Shown: in pieces, positions 18,295 through 29,606 of the stretch
Position numbering within the stretch: position 1 is the first letter of the stretch
How the letters are laid out: every line of letters starts with the position of its first letter
NCBI RefSeq assembly: GCF_017104965.1
Contig: NZ_JAAGPR010000009.1
Location: forward strand, 186,001-250,000
Direction of reading: 5' to 3'
Source: Paraburkholderia sp. Ac-20340
GTDB taxonomy: Bacteria > Pseudomonadota > Gammaproteobacteria > Burkholderiales > Burkholderiaceae
Length of the DNA stretch: 64,000 nucleotides
Notes under the pieces: generated by a model
The model's input: the letters and a program-made list of their open reading frames with translations, nothing else
Databases searched by the model: none
Told to the model about the DNA's origin: nothing
Position numbers and translations under genes: made by a program

Positions 18295-18426
18295 GACGGC
18301 GCGGGCATTTGAGCGCGACGTCGATTTTCGTGCGGCGAAAAAGCCCATACGCCGCACTACGGTTAGCGCGGCCAAAGGTCTTCCGTTTAGTTGCGCTTCA
18401 CTGCGTCACGACGCCGCGAACACCGT

Positions 18427-19044
18427 TTACGATCCGTCGCGCCCATGAAGATAGGGAAAGAACACGTCGCCCAGTTGCGTCTCGCGCTGCAGACGCGTCC
18501 AGTCGAAATGCGGTCCCGGATCGGTCTTGCGTCCCGGCGCGATATCCGAGTGACCGGCGAGCGCATCGATCGGATAGTGCGCGCACAGCGCGCGCACGAG
18601 GGGCGCGAGTGTCGCATATTGCGCGGCTTCGAAGGGCTGGGTGTCGCTGCCTTCGAGTTCGATACCGATCGAGAAATCGTTACAGCGCTCGCGCCCGAAG
18701 AAGCTCGACAGGCCCGCATGCCACGCGCGCGCGTCGCACGAGACGAACTGTTCGAGCGCGCCATCGCGATGAATCACGAAATGCGCGGAGACCCTCACGC
18801 CGCGCAGATGCGCATCGAAATACGGATGCGCATCGCAGTCGAGGCGATTGAGGAACAGATCCGCGATCTCGGGACCACCGAAGGTATCGGGCGGCAGGCT
18901 GATGTTGTGCACGACGATGAGCGTCGGCACCGCGCCGTTGGGGCGCGCTTCGAAATTCGGTGACGGCAGCCGTTGAGCCGCAGCCACCCAGCCTTGCGTA
19001 TCGACGTCGAAAGCAGGCGCTTGCGGCGAACCAGCGTGACTCAT
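18427..19044 (-). CDS. ampD: 1,6-anhydro-N-acetylmuramyl-L-alanine amidase
   Basis: AmpD cleaves the peptide from anhydro-muropeptides in the cytoplasm, feeding murein recycling and setting the signal read by AmpR where present. The 205-residue protein has the amidase_2 zinc site: His46 (LIVVHNIS), His165 and Asp175 (GHSDIAPGRKTDPG). No signal peptide is present, as expected for AmpD rather than AmiD. The ATG overlaps the stop of the upstream PP0621-like gene by four bases (ATGA). Functionally it pairs with Mpl, also in this window. Confidence 0.95.
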   Translation of the reverse strand: MSHAGSPQAPAFDVDTQGWVAAAQRLPSPNFEARPNGAVPTLIVVHNISLPPDTFGGPEIADLFLNRLDCDAHPYFDAHLRGVRVSAHFVIHRDGALEQFVSCDARAWHAGLSSFFGRERCNDFSIGIELEGSDTQPFEAAQYATLAPLVRALCAHYPIDALAGHSDIAPGRKTDPGPHFDWTRLQRETQLGDVFFPYLHGRDGS

Positions 19045-19370
19045 CGCGCGGGACGGTTCTGGCTGGTCTTGCGCGCGTCGTAGGCGCGGGCGTGCGCGGC
19101 GCTGCAGAAGGTCTGCTCGCCCACGCTCACCGACTCGCTGCGCGGCGCGTGCACGCCGCACTCGGCACAGCGCACCATCGGCTCGGCCAGCACGGCAGTG
19201 CCGGTTTCCGCACCGGCAGCACCGCCGTTCGCACGCCGCGCGCCCTGCCCCGGCTGACGCGGATCGACGCCAGGACGCGATTGCGACGATTGCGTCTGCG
19301 CACGGCGCAGCGTTTTGAAGAACCACTGTCCGACGAAGAACAGCAGGATCAGGAGAAGAATCTGTCTCAT
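19041..19370 (-). CDS. PP0621-family small membrane protein with Cys-rich C-terminus
   Basis: A 109-residue protein with an N-terminal membrane helix (MRQILLLILLFFVGQWFF), a charged low-complexity linker, and a C-terminal zinc-ribbon-like segment with CAEC and a later Cys (TFCSAAHARAYDA). This is the PP0621 family, of unknown function, often encoded directly upstream of ampD. It overlaps ampD by four bases and so is probably translated with it. It is likely inner-membrane anchored with the metal-binding part in the cytoplasm (inference). Confidence 0.85.
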   Translation of the reverse strand: MRQILLLILLFFVGQWFFKTLRRAQTQSSQSRPGVDPRQPGQGARRANGGAAGAETGTAVLAEPMVRCAECGVHAPRSESVSVGEQTFCSAAHARAYDARKTSQNRPAR

Positions 19371-19429
19371 TAATTCAGCGTATGAAGCGGTGCGCGTCGC
19401 CGCGAACGGCGCCGCGCATCAGGCGACCA

Positions 19430-20377
19430 TCAAACGACGGGACGATGCAGCAGCACTTCGAACACGAAGCGGCTACCGACATAAGCAAGCAGCAGCGCGA
19501 CGAACGACGCGATCACCCAGCGCAGCGCCGAGCGGCCACGCCAGCCCGAAATCTTGCGCGCCGTGAGCAGCGTGCCGAACATCAGCCACGAGAGAAACGC
19601 GAACACGGTCTTGTGATCGAGCGACAGCGGACGGTCGATCAACTGCTCGCTGAACACGATGCCCGACACCAGCGTGGCCGTGAGCAGCACGAAACCCGCG
19701 CCGATCAGACGGAACAGCAGCTTTTCCATCGTCAGCAGCGGCGGCAGCGTTTCGATCCAGTTCGACAGCCAGCCGCCGCCCTTGTTGCCGGCGTTGCGCT
19801 GGAAGCCCGCGCCCTTGAGCGCATGCAGACGACGCTCGACGGCGAGCATCAGCACCGCATGGAGCGCGGCGATCGCGAACAGACCATAGGCCACATTGGC
19901 GATGACGAAGTGCAGCTTGAAGAGCGGCGCGGCCGCATACGGCAGCACGCGCACGCCACCGAACAGGAGCGGCAGGATCGACGCCAGCGCCGCCAGCGGC
20001 AACAGCAGAAGACGCAGACCGTCGAGCGCGAAGAAAAAGCTCTCGATCCAGTAGATCACCGCGCCGAGCCAGAACATCGCCGACAACGCAAACGCGAAGC
20101 CGAAGATCATTTCGTTGGCGGGGAAGATCGTCATATGCAGCAGCAGACCGTGCGCCGCGAGCGCGACGAACAGCAAAGCGCGCGAGAGCACGCCGAAGCT
20201 GCGCGCACGCGCGGCGTCGAGATCCGCGCCGGGCAGGCCCGTGGGGCCGGCCGTCACCGGAACCGGCGGCACGCTGCCGAAAAGCGGCTCGACGCTGGCG
20301 CGGCGCAATGCGCGCCAGTCGGCGGCGCACAGACCGCCGTACAGGAGCACGGTGAAGGCATACAGTACAATATCCAT
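19430..20377 (-). CDS. CcsA-like inner-membrane protein YpjD
   Basis: A 315-residue polytopic membrane protein of the cytochrome c assembly (CcsA/CcmC-like) superfamily. About eight hydrophobic segments are visible, with a conserved histidine in HKTVFAFLSW and others near HFVIANVAYG. The E. coli homologue ypjD also lies divergent from ffh, as here. Its role is uncertain; it has been linked to membrane or magnesium homeostasis rather than proven haem export. The ATG is only about 12 bases from a TATAGT hexamer and lacks a ribosome-binding site, so the mRNA may be leaderless. Confidence 0.88.
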   Translation of the reverse strand: MDIVLYAFTVLLYGGLCAADWRALRRASVEPLFGSVPPVPVTAGPTGLPGADLDAARARSFGVLSRALLFVALAAHGLLLHMTIFPANEMIFGFAFALSAMFWLGAVIYWIESFFFALDGLRLLLLPLAALASILPLLFGGVRVLPYAAAPLFKLHFVIANVAYGLFAIAALHAVLMLAVERRLHALKGAGFQRNAGNKGGGWLSNWIETLPPLLTMEKLLFRLIGAGFVLLTATLVSGIVFSEQLIDRPLSLDHKTVFAFLSWLMFGTLLTARKISGWRGRSALRWVIASFVALLLAYVGSRFVFEVLLHRPVV

Positions 20378-20488
20378 GTTCGAAGTTTACTATAGGCCCC
20401 CTGGCCGCGCGGCAAACACACAGAAGCGCGACGAAACGCGGCGCTGCCGCTGCGTGCACCACCGGGCCTCACTGCTCACCGCCTCCCC

Positions 20489-21856
20489 ATGCTCGACAAT
20501 CTCACTCAACGGATGGCGCGCGTCGTCAAGACGCTGCGCGGCGAAGCCCGGCTGACCGAAGCCAATACGCAGGAAATGCTGCGCGAGGTCCGTCTCGCGC
20601 TGCTGGAAGCGGACGTGGCGCTGCCCGTCGTGCGCGAATTCATCGCCAAGGTCAAGGAAAAGGCGCTGGGCGAGGAAGTCATCAGCAGCCTCTCGCCGGG
20701 CCAGGCGCTCGTCGGCGTGGTGCAGCGCGAGCTGACCGCCGTGATCGGCGGCGACTACGAAGGCAAGGCCGTCGAGCTGAATCTCGCCGTCACGCCGCCC
20801 GCCGTCATCCTCATGGCCGGTCTGCAGGGCGCGGGTAAGACCACCACGGTCGGCAAGCTGGCCAAGCTGCTGCGCGAGAAGTACAAGAAGAAGGTCCTGA
20901 CCGTTTCCTGTGACGTCTACCGCCCTGCCGCTATCGCGCAGTTGAAGACGGTGACGGAACAGGTCGGCGCCGACTTCTTCCCCTCGCAGCCCGATCAAAA
21001 GCCGGTCGATATCGCCGCCGCCGCCGTGGACTGGGCCAAGCGCCATTACCACGACGTCCTGCTCGTCGACACGGCCGGCCGCCTCGGTATCGACGAGGCG
21101 ATGATGAACGAAATCACCGCGCTGCACGCCTCGCTCAAGCCGGCTGAAACGCTGTTCGTGGTCGACGCGATGCTCGGTCAGGACGCGGTCAACACGGCCA
21201 AGGCGTTCAACGACGCCCTGCCGCTCACCGGCGTGGTGCTCACCAAGCTCGACGGCGACTCGCGCGGCGGCGCGGCGCTGTCCGTGCGCCACATCACCGG
21301 CAAGCCGATCAAGTTCGTCGGCGTGGCGGAAAAGCTCGACGGTCTGGAAGTGTTCCACCCGGACCGCATGGCCAACCGTATTCTCGGCATGGGCGACATT
21401 CTCGCCCTCGTCGAAGAAGCGCAGCGCGGCGTTGACGTTCAAGCCGCCCAGAAGCTCGCCGACAAGGTCAAGAAAGGTGGCGACTTCGACCTCAACGACT
21501 TCCGCGCCCAGCTCACGCAGATGAAGAGCATGGGTGGCCTGTCGTCGCTGATGGACAAGCTGCCCGCGCAGTTCCAGCAGGCCGCCTCGGGCGCCAACAT
21601 GGGCCAGGCCGAAAAGCAGATGCGCCGCATGGAAGGCATCATCAATTCGATGACCGCCCAGGAGCGCGCCAAGCCCGATCTCATCAAGGCCACGCGCAAG
21701 CGCCGCATCGCAGCGGGCGCGGGCGTGCAGGTGCAGGAAGTGAACCGTCTGCTCAATCAGTACGACCAGATGCGCACCATGATGAAGAAGCTCAAGGGCG
21801 GCAACCTGCAAAAGATGATGCGCGGCATGAAGGGCATGATGCCCGGCATGCGCTGA
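20489..21856 (+). CDS. ffh: signal recognition particle protein Ffh
   Basis: Ffh with 4.5S RNA binds signal sequences of nascent membrane proteins and docks on FtsY. It has 455 residues: the N domain (1-about 90), the GTPase G domain with P-loop GLQGAGKTTT at 111-120, then DTAGRLGID (G3) and TKLDGDSRGG (G4), and the Met-rich M domain (about 330-455), ending MRGMKGMMPGMR. It is divergent from ypjD, as in many proteobacteria. Confidence 0.98.
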   Translation: MLDNLTQRMARVVKTLRGEARLTEANTQEMLREVRLALLEADVALPVVREFIAKVKEKALGEEVISSLSPGQALVGVVQRELTAVIGGDYEGKAVELNLAVTPPAVILMAGLQGAGKTTTVGKLAKLLREKYKKKVLTVSCDVYRPAAIAQLKTVTEQVGADFFPSQPDQKPVDIAAAAVDWAKRHYHDVLLVDTAGRLGIDEAMMNEITALHASLKPAETLFVVDAMLGQDAVNTAKAFNDALPLTGVVLTKLDGDSRGGAALSVRHITGKPIKFVGVAEKLDGLEVFHPDRMANRILGMGDILALVEEAQRGVDVQAAQKLADKVKKGGDFDLNDFRAQLTQMKSMGGLSSLMDKLPAQFQQAASGANMGQAEKQMRRMEGIINSMTAQERAKPDLIKATRKRRIAAGAGVQVQEVNRLLNQYDQMRTMMKKLKGGNLQKMMRGMKGMMPGMR

Positions 21857-22013
21857 TTCACGATCTTTTCTGTTCCGGGCTGCGCGGCATCAACGCGCGC
21901 AACCCGATACGACGCGGCGCGCGAGCTGGACAATGAAGCGCGGGTTTTTGCTGTAGCGCGCGCCGTCGTTATTTTCCACACTGAATAGCTACAGCCACTG
22001 CCCCGCCAGAGTC

Positions 22014-22565
22014 ATGAATCGCGAAGAAGCCCTCCATATTTTCAGCCACTCCGAAGAAATCGTTTCGGTGAGTGAGGTCAACGCGTCGATCGGCCGGATG
22101 GCCGAAGCCATTCGCGCCGATGTCAGCGAGGAATTCCCGCTCGTGCTGTCGGTGATGGGCGGCGCGGCGGTGTTCACCGGCATGCTGTTGCCGCACCTCG
22201 ATTTCCCGCTCGAGTTCGACTACATCCACCTCACGCGCTACCGCAACGCCATCAAGGGCAGCGCGGAAATGCAGTGGCGCGTGGCGCCGCGCGAGTCGGT
22301 GAAGGATCGCGTCGTGCTCGTGCTCGACGACATTCTCGACGAAGGCGAAACCATGGCCGCGATCCGCGACCGCATCATGGACATGGGCGCGAAGCGTTTT
22401 CTGTCGGCGGTGCTGTGCGAGAAGATCATTCCGAAGGCGAAGCCGCTGCATCCGGACTACTGCGGCTTTTCGGTGCCGGACCGCTATGTGTTCGGCTGCG
22501 GCATGGACGCGAAGGGTTACTGGCGTAACCTGCCGACGATCCGCGCGCTGACCGAAGGTGCGTAA
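22014..22565 (+). CDS. hypoxanthine-guanine phosphoribosyltransferase
   Basis: A 183-residue type I phosphoribosyltransferase for purine salvage. The PRPP-binding motif VLVLDDILDEGETM is at 101-114, and a conserved RYRNAIKG loop is near 75-82. The C-terminal VFGCGMDAKGYWRNLP fits the purine-specific hood of HPRT-like enzymes. It converts hypoxanthine or guanine plus PRPP to IMP or GMP; which base is preferred cannot be told from sequence. A bidirectional terminator follows. Confidence 0.9.
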   Translation: MNREEALHIFSHSEEIVSVSEVNASIGRMAEAIRADVSEEFPLVLSVMGGAAVFTGMLLPHLDFPLEFDYIHLTRYRNAIKGSAEMQWRVAPRESVKDRVVLVLDDILDEGETMAAIRDRIMDMGAKRFLSAVLCEKIIPKAKPLHPDYCGFSVPDRYVFGCGMDAKGYWRNLPTIRALTEGA

Positions 22566-22605
22566 CCCGGTCGCGTAAACGATGCGCCTACCGGGCGCAG
22601 CATGA

Positions 22606-22635
22606 AAAAAAAGCGACCCGCGGGTCGCTTTTTTG
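22606..22635. terminator. bidirectional terminator between hpt and marC
   Basis: The palindrome AGCGACCCG / CGGGTCGCT (22612-22629) is flanked by an A-run on the left and a T-run on the right, serving both converging genes. Confidence 0.9.
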
Positions 22636-22660
22636 TTGCCGTCGAGGCGGCGAAACGCAA

Positions 22661-23260
22661 TCAAAGGTGATGCACGAACGCGGCAATCCCCGCGAGGATC
22701 ATCTCCACCGAAATCGCCACGAGCACCAAACCCATCAAGCGCTCGAAAGCCGTCACCACGCGCTCGCCCAGCCACTGCTGGATGCGCTCCGCGAGCACCA
22801 GCACGATCGCGCAGATCGCCATTGTCACGATCAGCGCGCCAATCCACTCGAACAGTTTGCCCGGCGCCTGCGACGTCAGCAGCATCACCGTGGCCAGCGC
22901 CGACGGCCCCGCCAGCGCGGGAATCGCCAGCGGCACGATCAGCGGCTCGCCATCTTTATCGCCGCCGCCGAACGGGCCGCCCGGATGCGGGAAGATCATG
23001 CGCAGCGCGATCAGGAACAGCACGATGCCGCCGCCGATGCGCAGCGACGTATCCGTGAGCCCCATCATCCGCAGGAAGCCGTTGCCGGCCACCATGAAGA
23101 TCAACAGGATCACGAAGGCAATCGCCACTTCGCGCAGGATCACGATCGCCCGGCGCTCCCGCGCCACGTGATGCAGGCAACCGATGAAAAGCGGAATATT
23201 GCCGAGCGGATCGGTGATGAGCAGCAGCAGGATCGTCGCGGACAGGAAGCTGTACTCCAC
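22661..23260 (-). CDS. MarC-family inner-membrane protein
   Basis: A 199-residue protein with six predicted membrane segments. It has the conserved family start (FLSATILLLLITDPLGNIPLF, shown in part) and the SALATVMLLTSQAP loop. The MarC/UPF0056 family has no proven function; despite the name it is not required for antibiotic resistance. It starts 40 bases after proS ends, so the two are probably co-transcribed. Confidence 0.92.
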   Translation of the reverse strand: MEYSFLSATILLLLITDPLGNIPLFIGCLHHVARERRAIVILREVAIAFVILLIFMVAGNGFLRMMGLTDTSLRIGGGIVLFLIALRMIFPHPGGPFGGGDKDGEPLIVPLAIPALAGPSALATVMLLTSQAPGKLFEWIGALIVTMAICAIVLVLAERIQQWLGERVVTAFERLMGLVLVAISVEMILAGIAAFVHHL

Positions 23261-23300
23261 GTTCGCAGCGCTCCTTAGCTGAGGTTCATCGAAACAGGCA

Positions 23301-25037
23301 TCAGGCCTTCAGTGCGGCCAGCACCTTCTGCGCCACGGTCTGCGCGGCTTCTTCAGCCGGCAGCAGCGTCGCTTCGGTGTCGCGGCGGCCCTGATACTCG
23401 ATCTTGCCTTCCTTCAGACCACGATCGCCGATCACCAGACGATGCGGCACGCCGATCAGTTCCCAGTCGGCGAACATCACGCCCGGGCGCTCGCCGCGAT
23501 CGTCGAGGATCACGTCGATGCCGGCAGCAACCAGTTCGTTGTACACACGTTCGGCGTGCTCGCGCACGAGCTCGCTGCGATCCATGCCCATCGGGCACAC
23601 GACCACCTGGAACGGCGCAATCGATTCCGGCCAGATGATGCCCTTGTCGTCGAAGTTCTGCTCGATCGCCGCACCCAGAATACGCGTGACGCCGATACCG
23701 TAGCAGCCCATCTGCATCGGCGCGGGCTTGCCGTTTTCCGCGAGGAACGTCGCGCCCATTGCTTCCGAATACTTGGTGCCGAGCTGGAACACGTGGCCCA
23801 CTTCGATACCGCGGCAGATGTCGATCACACCCTTGCCATCCGGCGACGGATCGCCCTTCTTGACGTTGCGGATGTCGGCGACGACCGGCTCCGGCAGATC
23901 GCGGCCCCAGTTCACGCCCGTGGTGTGGAAGTCGACGTCGTTCGAACCGACCACGAAGTCGCTCATGTTCGCGACCGTGCGGTCCGCGATCACCTTGACC
24001 GGCTTCTTCGTATTGAGCGGGCCGAGGTAGCCCGGCGGCGTGCCGAACCATTCGACGATTTCGGCTTCGGTCGCCATGCGGAAACCCGACAGACCCTCGA
24101 TCTTGCTCGCCTTGATCTCGTTCAGATCGTGGTCGCCACGCAGCATCAGCAGCCAGATCGTGGGTTCGGCGCCTTCGTTGTCGGTCGCGAGAATGATCGA
24201 CTTGATGGTCTTTTCGAGCGGAATGTCGAGCAGCTTCGCGACGGCTTCGCACTTCGCAGCGCCGGGCGTCGAGGTCTTCGTGAGCGCTTCGCTGGCCGCG
24301 GCGCGCTCGGCGATCAGCGGCAGGGCTTCGGTGGCTTCGACGTTGGCGGCGAATTCCGAGGTCGGGCAATAAGCGATATCGTCTTCGCCGGTTTCGGCGA
24401 TCACGTGGAATTCGTGCGAGCCGCTGCCGCCGATCGAGCCGTTATCGGCCACGACCGCGCGGAAATTCAGACCCAGGCGCGTGAAGATGCGCACGTAGGC
24501 GTCGTACATCTTCTCGTACGAGAGTTTCAGGCCGTCCACGTCCTTATCGAACGAGTACGCGTCCTTCATGATGAATTCGCGGCCGCGCATCACGCCAAAA
24601 CGGGGACGGATTTCGTCGCGGAACTTCGTCTGCACCTGGTAGAAGTTCACCGGCATCTGACGGTAGCTCTTGATCTGGTTGCGCGCGATGTCGGTGACGA
24701 CTTCTTCGTGCGTCGGCCCCATCACGAAATCGCTTTGCTTGCGGTCCTTGAAGCGCAGCAGTTCCGGCCCGTATTTTTCCCAGCGACCCGATTCCTGCCA
24801 GAGTTCGGCCGGCTGCACCGCCGGCATCAGCAGTTCGATGGCGCCCGCGCGGTTCATTTCCTCGCGCACGATCTGCTCGACCTTGCGGATCGAACGCAGG
24901 CCGATCGGCAGATAGTTGTAAATGCCGCCCGCAACGCGACGGATCATGCCGGCGCGGATCATCAACTTGTGGCTGACGATTTCGGCGTCAGCCGGCGCTT
25001 CCTTGAGGGTGCCGATAAAGAAACGGGAGGCTTTCAT
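23301..25037 (-). CDS. proS: prolyl-tRNA synthetase
   Basis: ProS charges tRNA-Pro; one tRNA-Pro gene lies about 6 kb away. The 578 residues are the bacterial-type length. Class II motif 2 ([17 protein letters not shown]) and GPTHEEV are in the first catalytic half. The editing insertion domain (about 225-400, with [12 protein letters not shown] and [11 protein letters not shown]) hydrolyses mischarged Ala-t[20 protein letters not shown] is motif 3, followed by the C-terminal anticodon-binding domain. It is divergent from rppH; a CATAAT (25119-25114) is a possible -10. Confidence 0.98.
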   Translation of the reverse strand: MKASRFFIGTLKEAPADAEIVSHKLMIRAGMIRRVAGGIYNYLPIGLRSIRKVEQIVREEMNRAGAIELLMPAVQPAELWQESGRWEKYGPELLRFKDRKQSDFVMGPTHEEVVTDIARNQIKSYRQMPVNFYQVQTKFRDEIRPRFGVMRGREFIMKDAYSFDKDVDGLKLSYEKMYDAYVRIFTRLGLNFRAVVADNGSIGGSGSHEFHVIAETGEDDIAYCPTSEFAANVEATEALPLIAERAAASEALTKTSTPGAAKCEAVAKLLDIPLEKTIKSIILATDNEGAEPTIWLLMLRGDHDLNEIKASKIEGLSGFRMATEAEIVEWFGTPPGYLGPLNTKKPVKVIADRTVANMSDFVVGSNDVDFHTTGVNWGRDLPEPVVADIRNVKKGDPSPDGKGVIDICRGIEVGHVFQLGTKYSEAMGATFLAENGKPAPMQMGCYGIGVTRILGAAIEQNFDDKGIIWPESIAPFQVVVCPMGMDRSELVREHAERVYNELVAAGIDVILDDRGERPGVMFADWELIGVPHRLVIGDRGLKEGKIEYQGRRDTEATLLPAEEAAQTVAQKVLAALKA

Positions 25038-25239
25038 TCAGGGTTTTTTCCAAAAGCGGCGGCAACGGGAGGCCGCCCGAAAGTGTCCAACGGTGGAGAT
25101 CACAGACCCGACATTATGACAACGCCCCGGGCGCCGCGCAGGTGAGACTGGCGAGCGGCACAACAGACGCATTTTTGCGCCTTCATGGCAAAACGCTCCA
25201 AACTTCTGGCCGCCGGGTGCGTGAGGACCGTTATCTGTT

Positions 25240-25245
25240 TATAAT
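25240..25245 (+). promoter_or_regulatory. -10 element of rppH
   Basis: A perfect TATAAT lies 33 bases before the rppH ATG. No good -35 is visible 16-18 bases upstream. Confidence 0.4.
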
Positions 25246-25278
25246 CAAAGCAATTTTAAAGGATTCGAAGGTGGTTGT

Positions 25279-25953
25279 ATGCTGGATCGTGAGGGGTTTC
25301 GCCCGAACGTCGGCATCATCCTCTTGAACGCGCGAAACGAGGTGTTTTGGGGTAAACGGGTTCGCGAACATTCCTGGCAGTTTCCGCAAGGGGGCATCAA
25401 ATATGGTGAGACCCCCATGCAGGCAATGTTTCGGGAGTTGCACGAAGAAACCGGTTTGCATCCGGAGCACGTCAAGATCGTCGGTCGCACGCGCGACTGG
25501 CTGCGTTATGAGGTGCCGGACAAGTTCATCAAGCGCGAAGTGCGCGGCCATTATCGCGGTCAGAAACAGATCTGGTTTCTGCTGCGCATGGTCGGGCGCG
25601 ATTGCGATATCTGCCTGAGGGCAACAGAGCATCCCGAGTTCGATGCATGGCGCTGGAATGAATACTGGGTGCCGCTCGAAGCGGTCATCGAGTTCAAGCG
25701 CGATGTCTACCAACTGGCGCTCACCGAGCTGTCGCGCTTTTTGCGACGCCCGGCGATGCCGCGTGTCGAGCGTGTAAGCGCCCACGGCCCGCACGGTCAT
25801 GAAGTGCGCTATCCGCGCCTCATCACGTCCGCGCATGCCGAGGCGGTACAGCTCGAGCCCACGTTCGTGGATGACTCGATCCACGTCTCGCTGGATCGCG
25901 ACTGCGACCCCGCGGGGAGTATGATCGAGCCTGCGCCGGACGAGCATGGTTAA
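25279..25953 (+). CDS. rppH: RNA pyrophosphohydrolase (Nudix)
   Basis: RppH removes pyrophosphate from 5'-triphosphate mRNA ends, triggering RNase E decay. The Nudix box [23 protein letters not shown] occupies residues 38-60, and the N-terminus [15 protein letters not shown] and [10 protein letters not shown] are typical RppH features. At 224 residues it is longer than the enteric form, with a C-terminal tail of about 50 residues that is less conserved. An AAGG element precedes the ATG. Confidence 0.95.
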   Translation: MLDREGFRPNVGIILLNARNEVFWGKRVREHSWQFPQGGIKYGETPMQAMFRELHEETGLHPEHVKIVGRTRDWLRYEVPDKFIKREVRGHYRGQKQIWFLLRMVGRDCDICLRATEHPEFDAWRWNEYWVPLEAVIEFKRDVYQLALTELSRFLRRPAMPRVERVSAHGPHGHEVRYPRLITSAHAEAVQLEPTFVDDSIHVSLDRDCDPAGSMIEPAPDEHG

Positions 25954-26136
25954 TCCGTGGGCGGGTCACCGGGTTGTTATCCGGTCATTGCCCCGCCTGC
26001 TCGCGACGTCGCACCCAACGCCCGGACCGGCCTCGCCGCCGTAGCGCACGAGTTGCGCTGCGTGGCGCATGGCGGTCCGCATCCGCGGCGCCGCGCATTC
26101 GTGCGCGCAGCGCCGGTGCATCGAAGGAATATCGAT

Positions 26137-26700
26137 TTGAAACGACTGGCTCTTGCTGCGGTGTGCGCCGCGGCCGCAAGTAGCGTCCTGCTGTCCGGTT
26201 GCGGCAGTTCCGGCCCCACCAACAAGGACGACAGCGCCTTTACCTATCTGCTCGACCGCAAGGGCGAATGGAAGGAAAACACGCTCGAAAGCCTGCCGGC
26301 CCTGCCCGGCGCGAACGCGCAGCTCTACGGCTTCGACGTCTCGAACAACACGCCGCTGAAGTTCGCCGTCGATCCGGCCTCGCTGAGCGTCGGCACCGAT
26401 GGCGTGGTGCGCTACACGATCGTCATCACGAGCCCGAACGGCGCGCGCAACATCAACTACGAAGGCATTCGCTGCGACACCTACGAGTGGCGCCTCTACG
26501 CGAGCCTGAACGCCGACCACAACGGCTGGGACCAGACCGTCGCCAACGACTGGTCGCGCATCGAAAACGGCACGCTCAACGCGTACCAGTCGAGGCTCTA
26601 TCAGGACTACTTCTGCGCCAACAAGATGCCGATCGCGAAGGCATCGGTGATCGGCGAGAACATTCGCTTCGGCCGCACGCAATCCACACTCGTGCGCTGA
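26137..26700 (+). CDS. CNP1-like family lipoprotein
   Basis: A 187-residue protein with a lipoprotein signal ending SVLLSGC (Cys about residue 22) and a CNP1-like domain thereafter. Conserved motifs are INYEGIRCDTYEWRLYA and the terminal YQDYFCANKMP, whose cysteines may pair. It is presumably outer-membrane or periplasmic; the function is unknown. The start is TTG at 26137 with AAGGAAT upstream, and no ATG is available before the signal peptide in this frame without a long non-signal extension. It is followed by a strong terminator. Confidence 0.88.
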   Translation: MKRLALAAVCAAAASSVLLSGCGSSGPTNKDDSAFTYLLDRKGEWKENTLESLPALPGANAQLYGFDVSNNTPLKFAVDPASLSVGTDGVVRYTIVITSPNGARNINYEGIRCDTYEWRLYASLNADHNGWDQTVANDWSRIENGTLNAYQSRLYQDYFCANKMPIAKASVIGENIRFGRTQSTLVR

Positions 26701-26719
26701 TATCCGCGCGCGACGCCAA

Positions 26720-26760
26720 TAAAAAAGCCGCAGCAGTCATCGACTGTTGCGGCTTTTTCT
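26720..26760. terminator. bidirectional terminator between the CNP1-like gene and proB
   Basis: The stem AAGCCGCAGCAGTC / GACTGTTGCGGCTT (one G-T pair, ATC loop) has an A-run before it and TTTTT after it, so it works for both converging transcripts. Confidence 0.9.
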
Positions 26761-26790
26761 TTGTGCACTGAGCTTGCGTACTTAGGCTTT

Positions 26791-27909
26791 TTAGATCAGC
26801 ACGAGATTGTCGCGATGGATCAGTTCCGGCTCCAGCATATAGCCGAGCACGCCTTCGATCTCGCCGCTCGGGTGACGCTGGATCAGCTTCGTTTCCGCGC
26901 TGCTGTAGTTGGTCAGGCCGCGTGCGACTTCCTGACCGGACGGATTCAGACACGCGATCACTTCGCCACGCGCGAACGCGCCCTGCACGCCCACCACGCC
27001 GATCGGCAGCAGACTCTTGCCGTCAGCCGTGAGCTTTTGCACCGCGCCGTCGTCGATCACGACATGACCGCGCACCTGCAGGTGATCCGCCATCCATTGC
27101 TTGCGCGCCGCCATGCGCGCCGTGCGTGCGATCAGTTGCGTACCGATCGCCTCGCCCTGCGCGAGACGCACGAGCACCTGCTCTTCGCGCCCGCTCGCGA
27201 TCACCGTATTCGCGCCGCTGTGCGCCGCGCGCTTGGCCGCGAGAATCTTGGTGAGCATGCCGCCACGGCCGATGCTCGACCCCGCGCCGCCCGCCATCGC
27301 TTCCAGTTCCGGCTTGCCGGCATCGGCTTCCTGCACGAGCGTGGCCGCCGGATCTTTACGCGGATCGGCCGTGTAGAGACCGCTTTGATCGGTGAGGATC
27401 ACCAGCGCGTCGCCTTCGATCAGGTTCGCCACGAGCGCGCCAAGCGTGTCGTTATCGCCGAACTTGATTTCGTCGGTGACGACCGTGTCGTTCTCGTTGA
27501 TGATCGGCACTACGCCCAGACGCAACAGCGTAAGCAGCGTCGAGCGCGCGTTCAGATAACGTTCGCGGTCGGCCAGGTCGGCGTGCGTGAGCAGAATCTG
27601 CGCGGTGCGGATGTCGTGCTCCGCGAAGCGGCTCTCGTACACCTGCGCGAGGCCCATCTGGCCCACTGCCGCAGCCGCCTGAAGTTCGTCGATTTCGCGC
27701 GGACGCTTCGTCCAGCCCAGACGCTGCATGCCTTCGGCAATCGCGCCCGAACTCACGAGCACGACTTCCTTGCCCTGCGCACGCAGCGCCGCGATCTGCG
27801 CGGCCCAGCGGCCGATGGCCGCATGATCGAGCCCGCGGCCATCGTTCGTGACGAGGCTGGAACCGACTTTCACTACCAGACGCCGGGAATCGGCGATGAC
27901 GGAACGCAT
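26791..27909 (-). CDS. proB: glutamate 5-kinase
   Basis: ProB phosphorylates glutamate in the first step of proline synthesis. The 372-residue enzyme has the amino-acid-kinase domain ([35 protein letters not shown]) and a C-terminal PUA domain (from about 275), as in the proline-inhibited bacterial form. It lies downstream of obg with an 82-base gap, and proA is not adjacent. Alternative upstream in-frame codons exist, but the family start [16 protein letters not shown] fits 27909. Confidence 0.96.
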   Translation of the reverse strand: MRSVIADSRRLVVKVGSSLVTNDGRGLDHAAIGRWAAQIAALRAQGKEVVLVSSGAIAEGMQRLGWTKRPREIDELQAAAAVGQMGLAQVYESRFAEHDIRTAQILLTHADLADRERYLNARSTLLTLLRLGVVPIINENDTVVTDEIKFGDNDTLGALVANLIEGDALVILTDQSGLYTADPRKDPAATLVQEADAGKPELEAMAGGAGSSIGRGGMLTKILAAKRAAHSGANTVIASGREEQVLVRLAQGEAIGTQLIARTARMAARKQWMADHLQVRGHVVIDDGAVQKLTADGKSLLPIGVVGVQGAFARGEVIACLNPSGQEVARGLTNYSSAETKLIQRHPSGEIEGVLGYMLEPELIHRDNLVLI

Positions 27910-27991
27910 GCTGCGCGGTCTCCCCAAATGACTGATGACGCGTGAAGCAACCGGCGCGGCCCGAGGGCCGCTTGCCGGCTCGAACGATGAA

Positions 27992-29110
<1,119 letters not shown>

Positions 29111-29257
29111 TTACTCCGTCCCGTAATCGGTGAATCGTCGGTAATTCGTTATTGTGCCCACGTATTGTGCTCGCCGGGGCCATGCTTGCCCACCTGGCCG
29201 AACGGCCAACGGCGATCCCAACGCGTTGCGCCCTTGCGTGGACCTGGGCGCAGATAA

Positions 29258-29286
29258 AGAAAAAGCCCCGCAAACTTCGCGGGGCC
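29258..29286 (-). terminator. terminator after rpmA
   Basis: On the minus strand GCCCCGC / GCGGGGC (7 bp, 7-base loop) is followed by TTTTTC. It probably lets the ribosomal protein genes be transcribed in excess over obg-proB. Confidence 0.85.
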
Positions 29287-29316
29287 TTCCTTGCGTCGAT
29301 TGCTAGCAGCTAAAAC

Positions 29317-29580
29317 TTACGCTGCTACCGGTACGACGTTGACCATGTGCTTGTTGGCTGCGCCCTTGATCGCGAACGAGACGTGGCCGTCGACCAGCGC
29401 GTAAAGCGTGTGGTCCTTGCCGATGCCAACGTTCAGACCCGGGTGCATACGCGTACCGCGCTGGCGAACGATGATGCCGCCTGCGAGGATAGCCTGGCCG
29501 CCGAACACCTTAACGCCAAGTCGTTTCGACTCTGAGTCGCGGCCGTTACGTGACGACCCGCCTGCCTTTTTGTGTGCCAT
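29317..29580 (-). CDS. rpmA: 50S ribosomal protein L27
   Basis: The 87-residue L27, whose basic N-terminus ([16 protein letters not shown]) reaches the peptidyl-transferase centre. [11 protein letters not shown] and [12 protein letters not shown] are the conserved core. It follows rplU by 26 bases with a clear ribosome-binding site (GGAGC) and is translated from the same mRNA. There is no N-terminal cleavage extension of the Firmicutes type. Confidence 0.98.
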   Translation of the reverse strand: MAHKKAGGSSRNGRDSESKRLGVKVFGGQAILAGGIIVRQRGTRMHPGLNVGIGKDHTLYALVDGHVSFAIKGAANKHMVNVVPVAA

Positions 29581-29606
29581 TTGTTTGCTCCTTTACCGGC
29601 GTGCGC

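Larger units (their letters stand above)
17871..18426. other. nrdA upstream region and ampD 3' region
   Basis: The 556 bases hold, in minus-strand order, a possible ampD terminator (18255-18294), a sigma70-type promoter (18213-18239), two NrdR-type boxes (18176-18222) and a leader of about 335 bases with a 44-codon ORF (17916-18050). The remaining 130 bases nearest ampD show nothing recognisable. Confidence 0.6.

Noticed and set aside
21890..21955. A terminator after ffh
   Set aside because: The only pairing before the T-run (AACCCG / CGGGTT) has a loop of more than 30 bases, so I did not list it.
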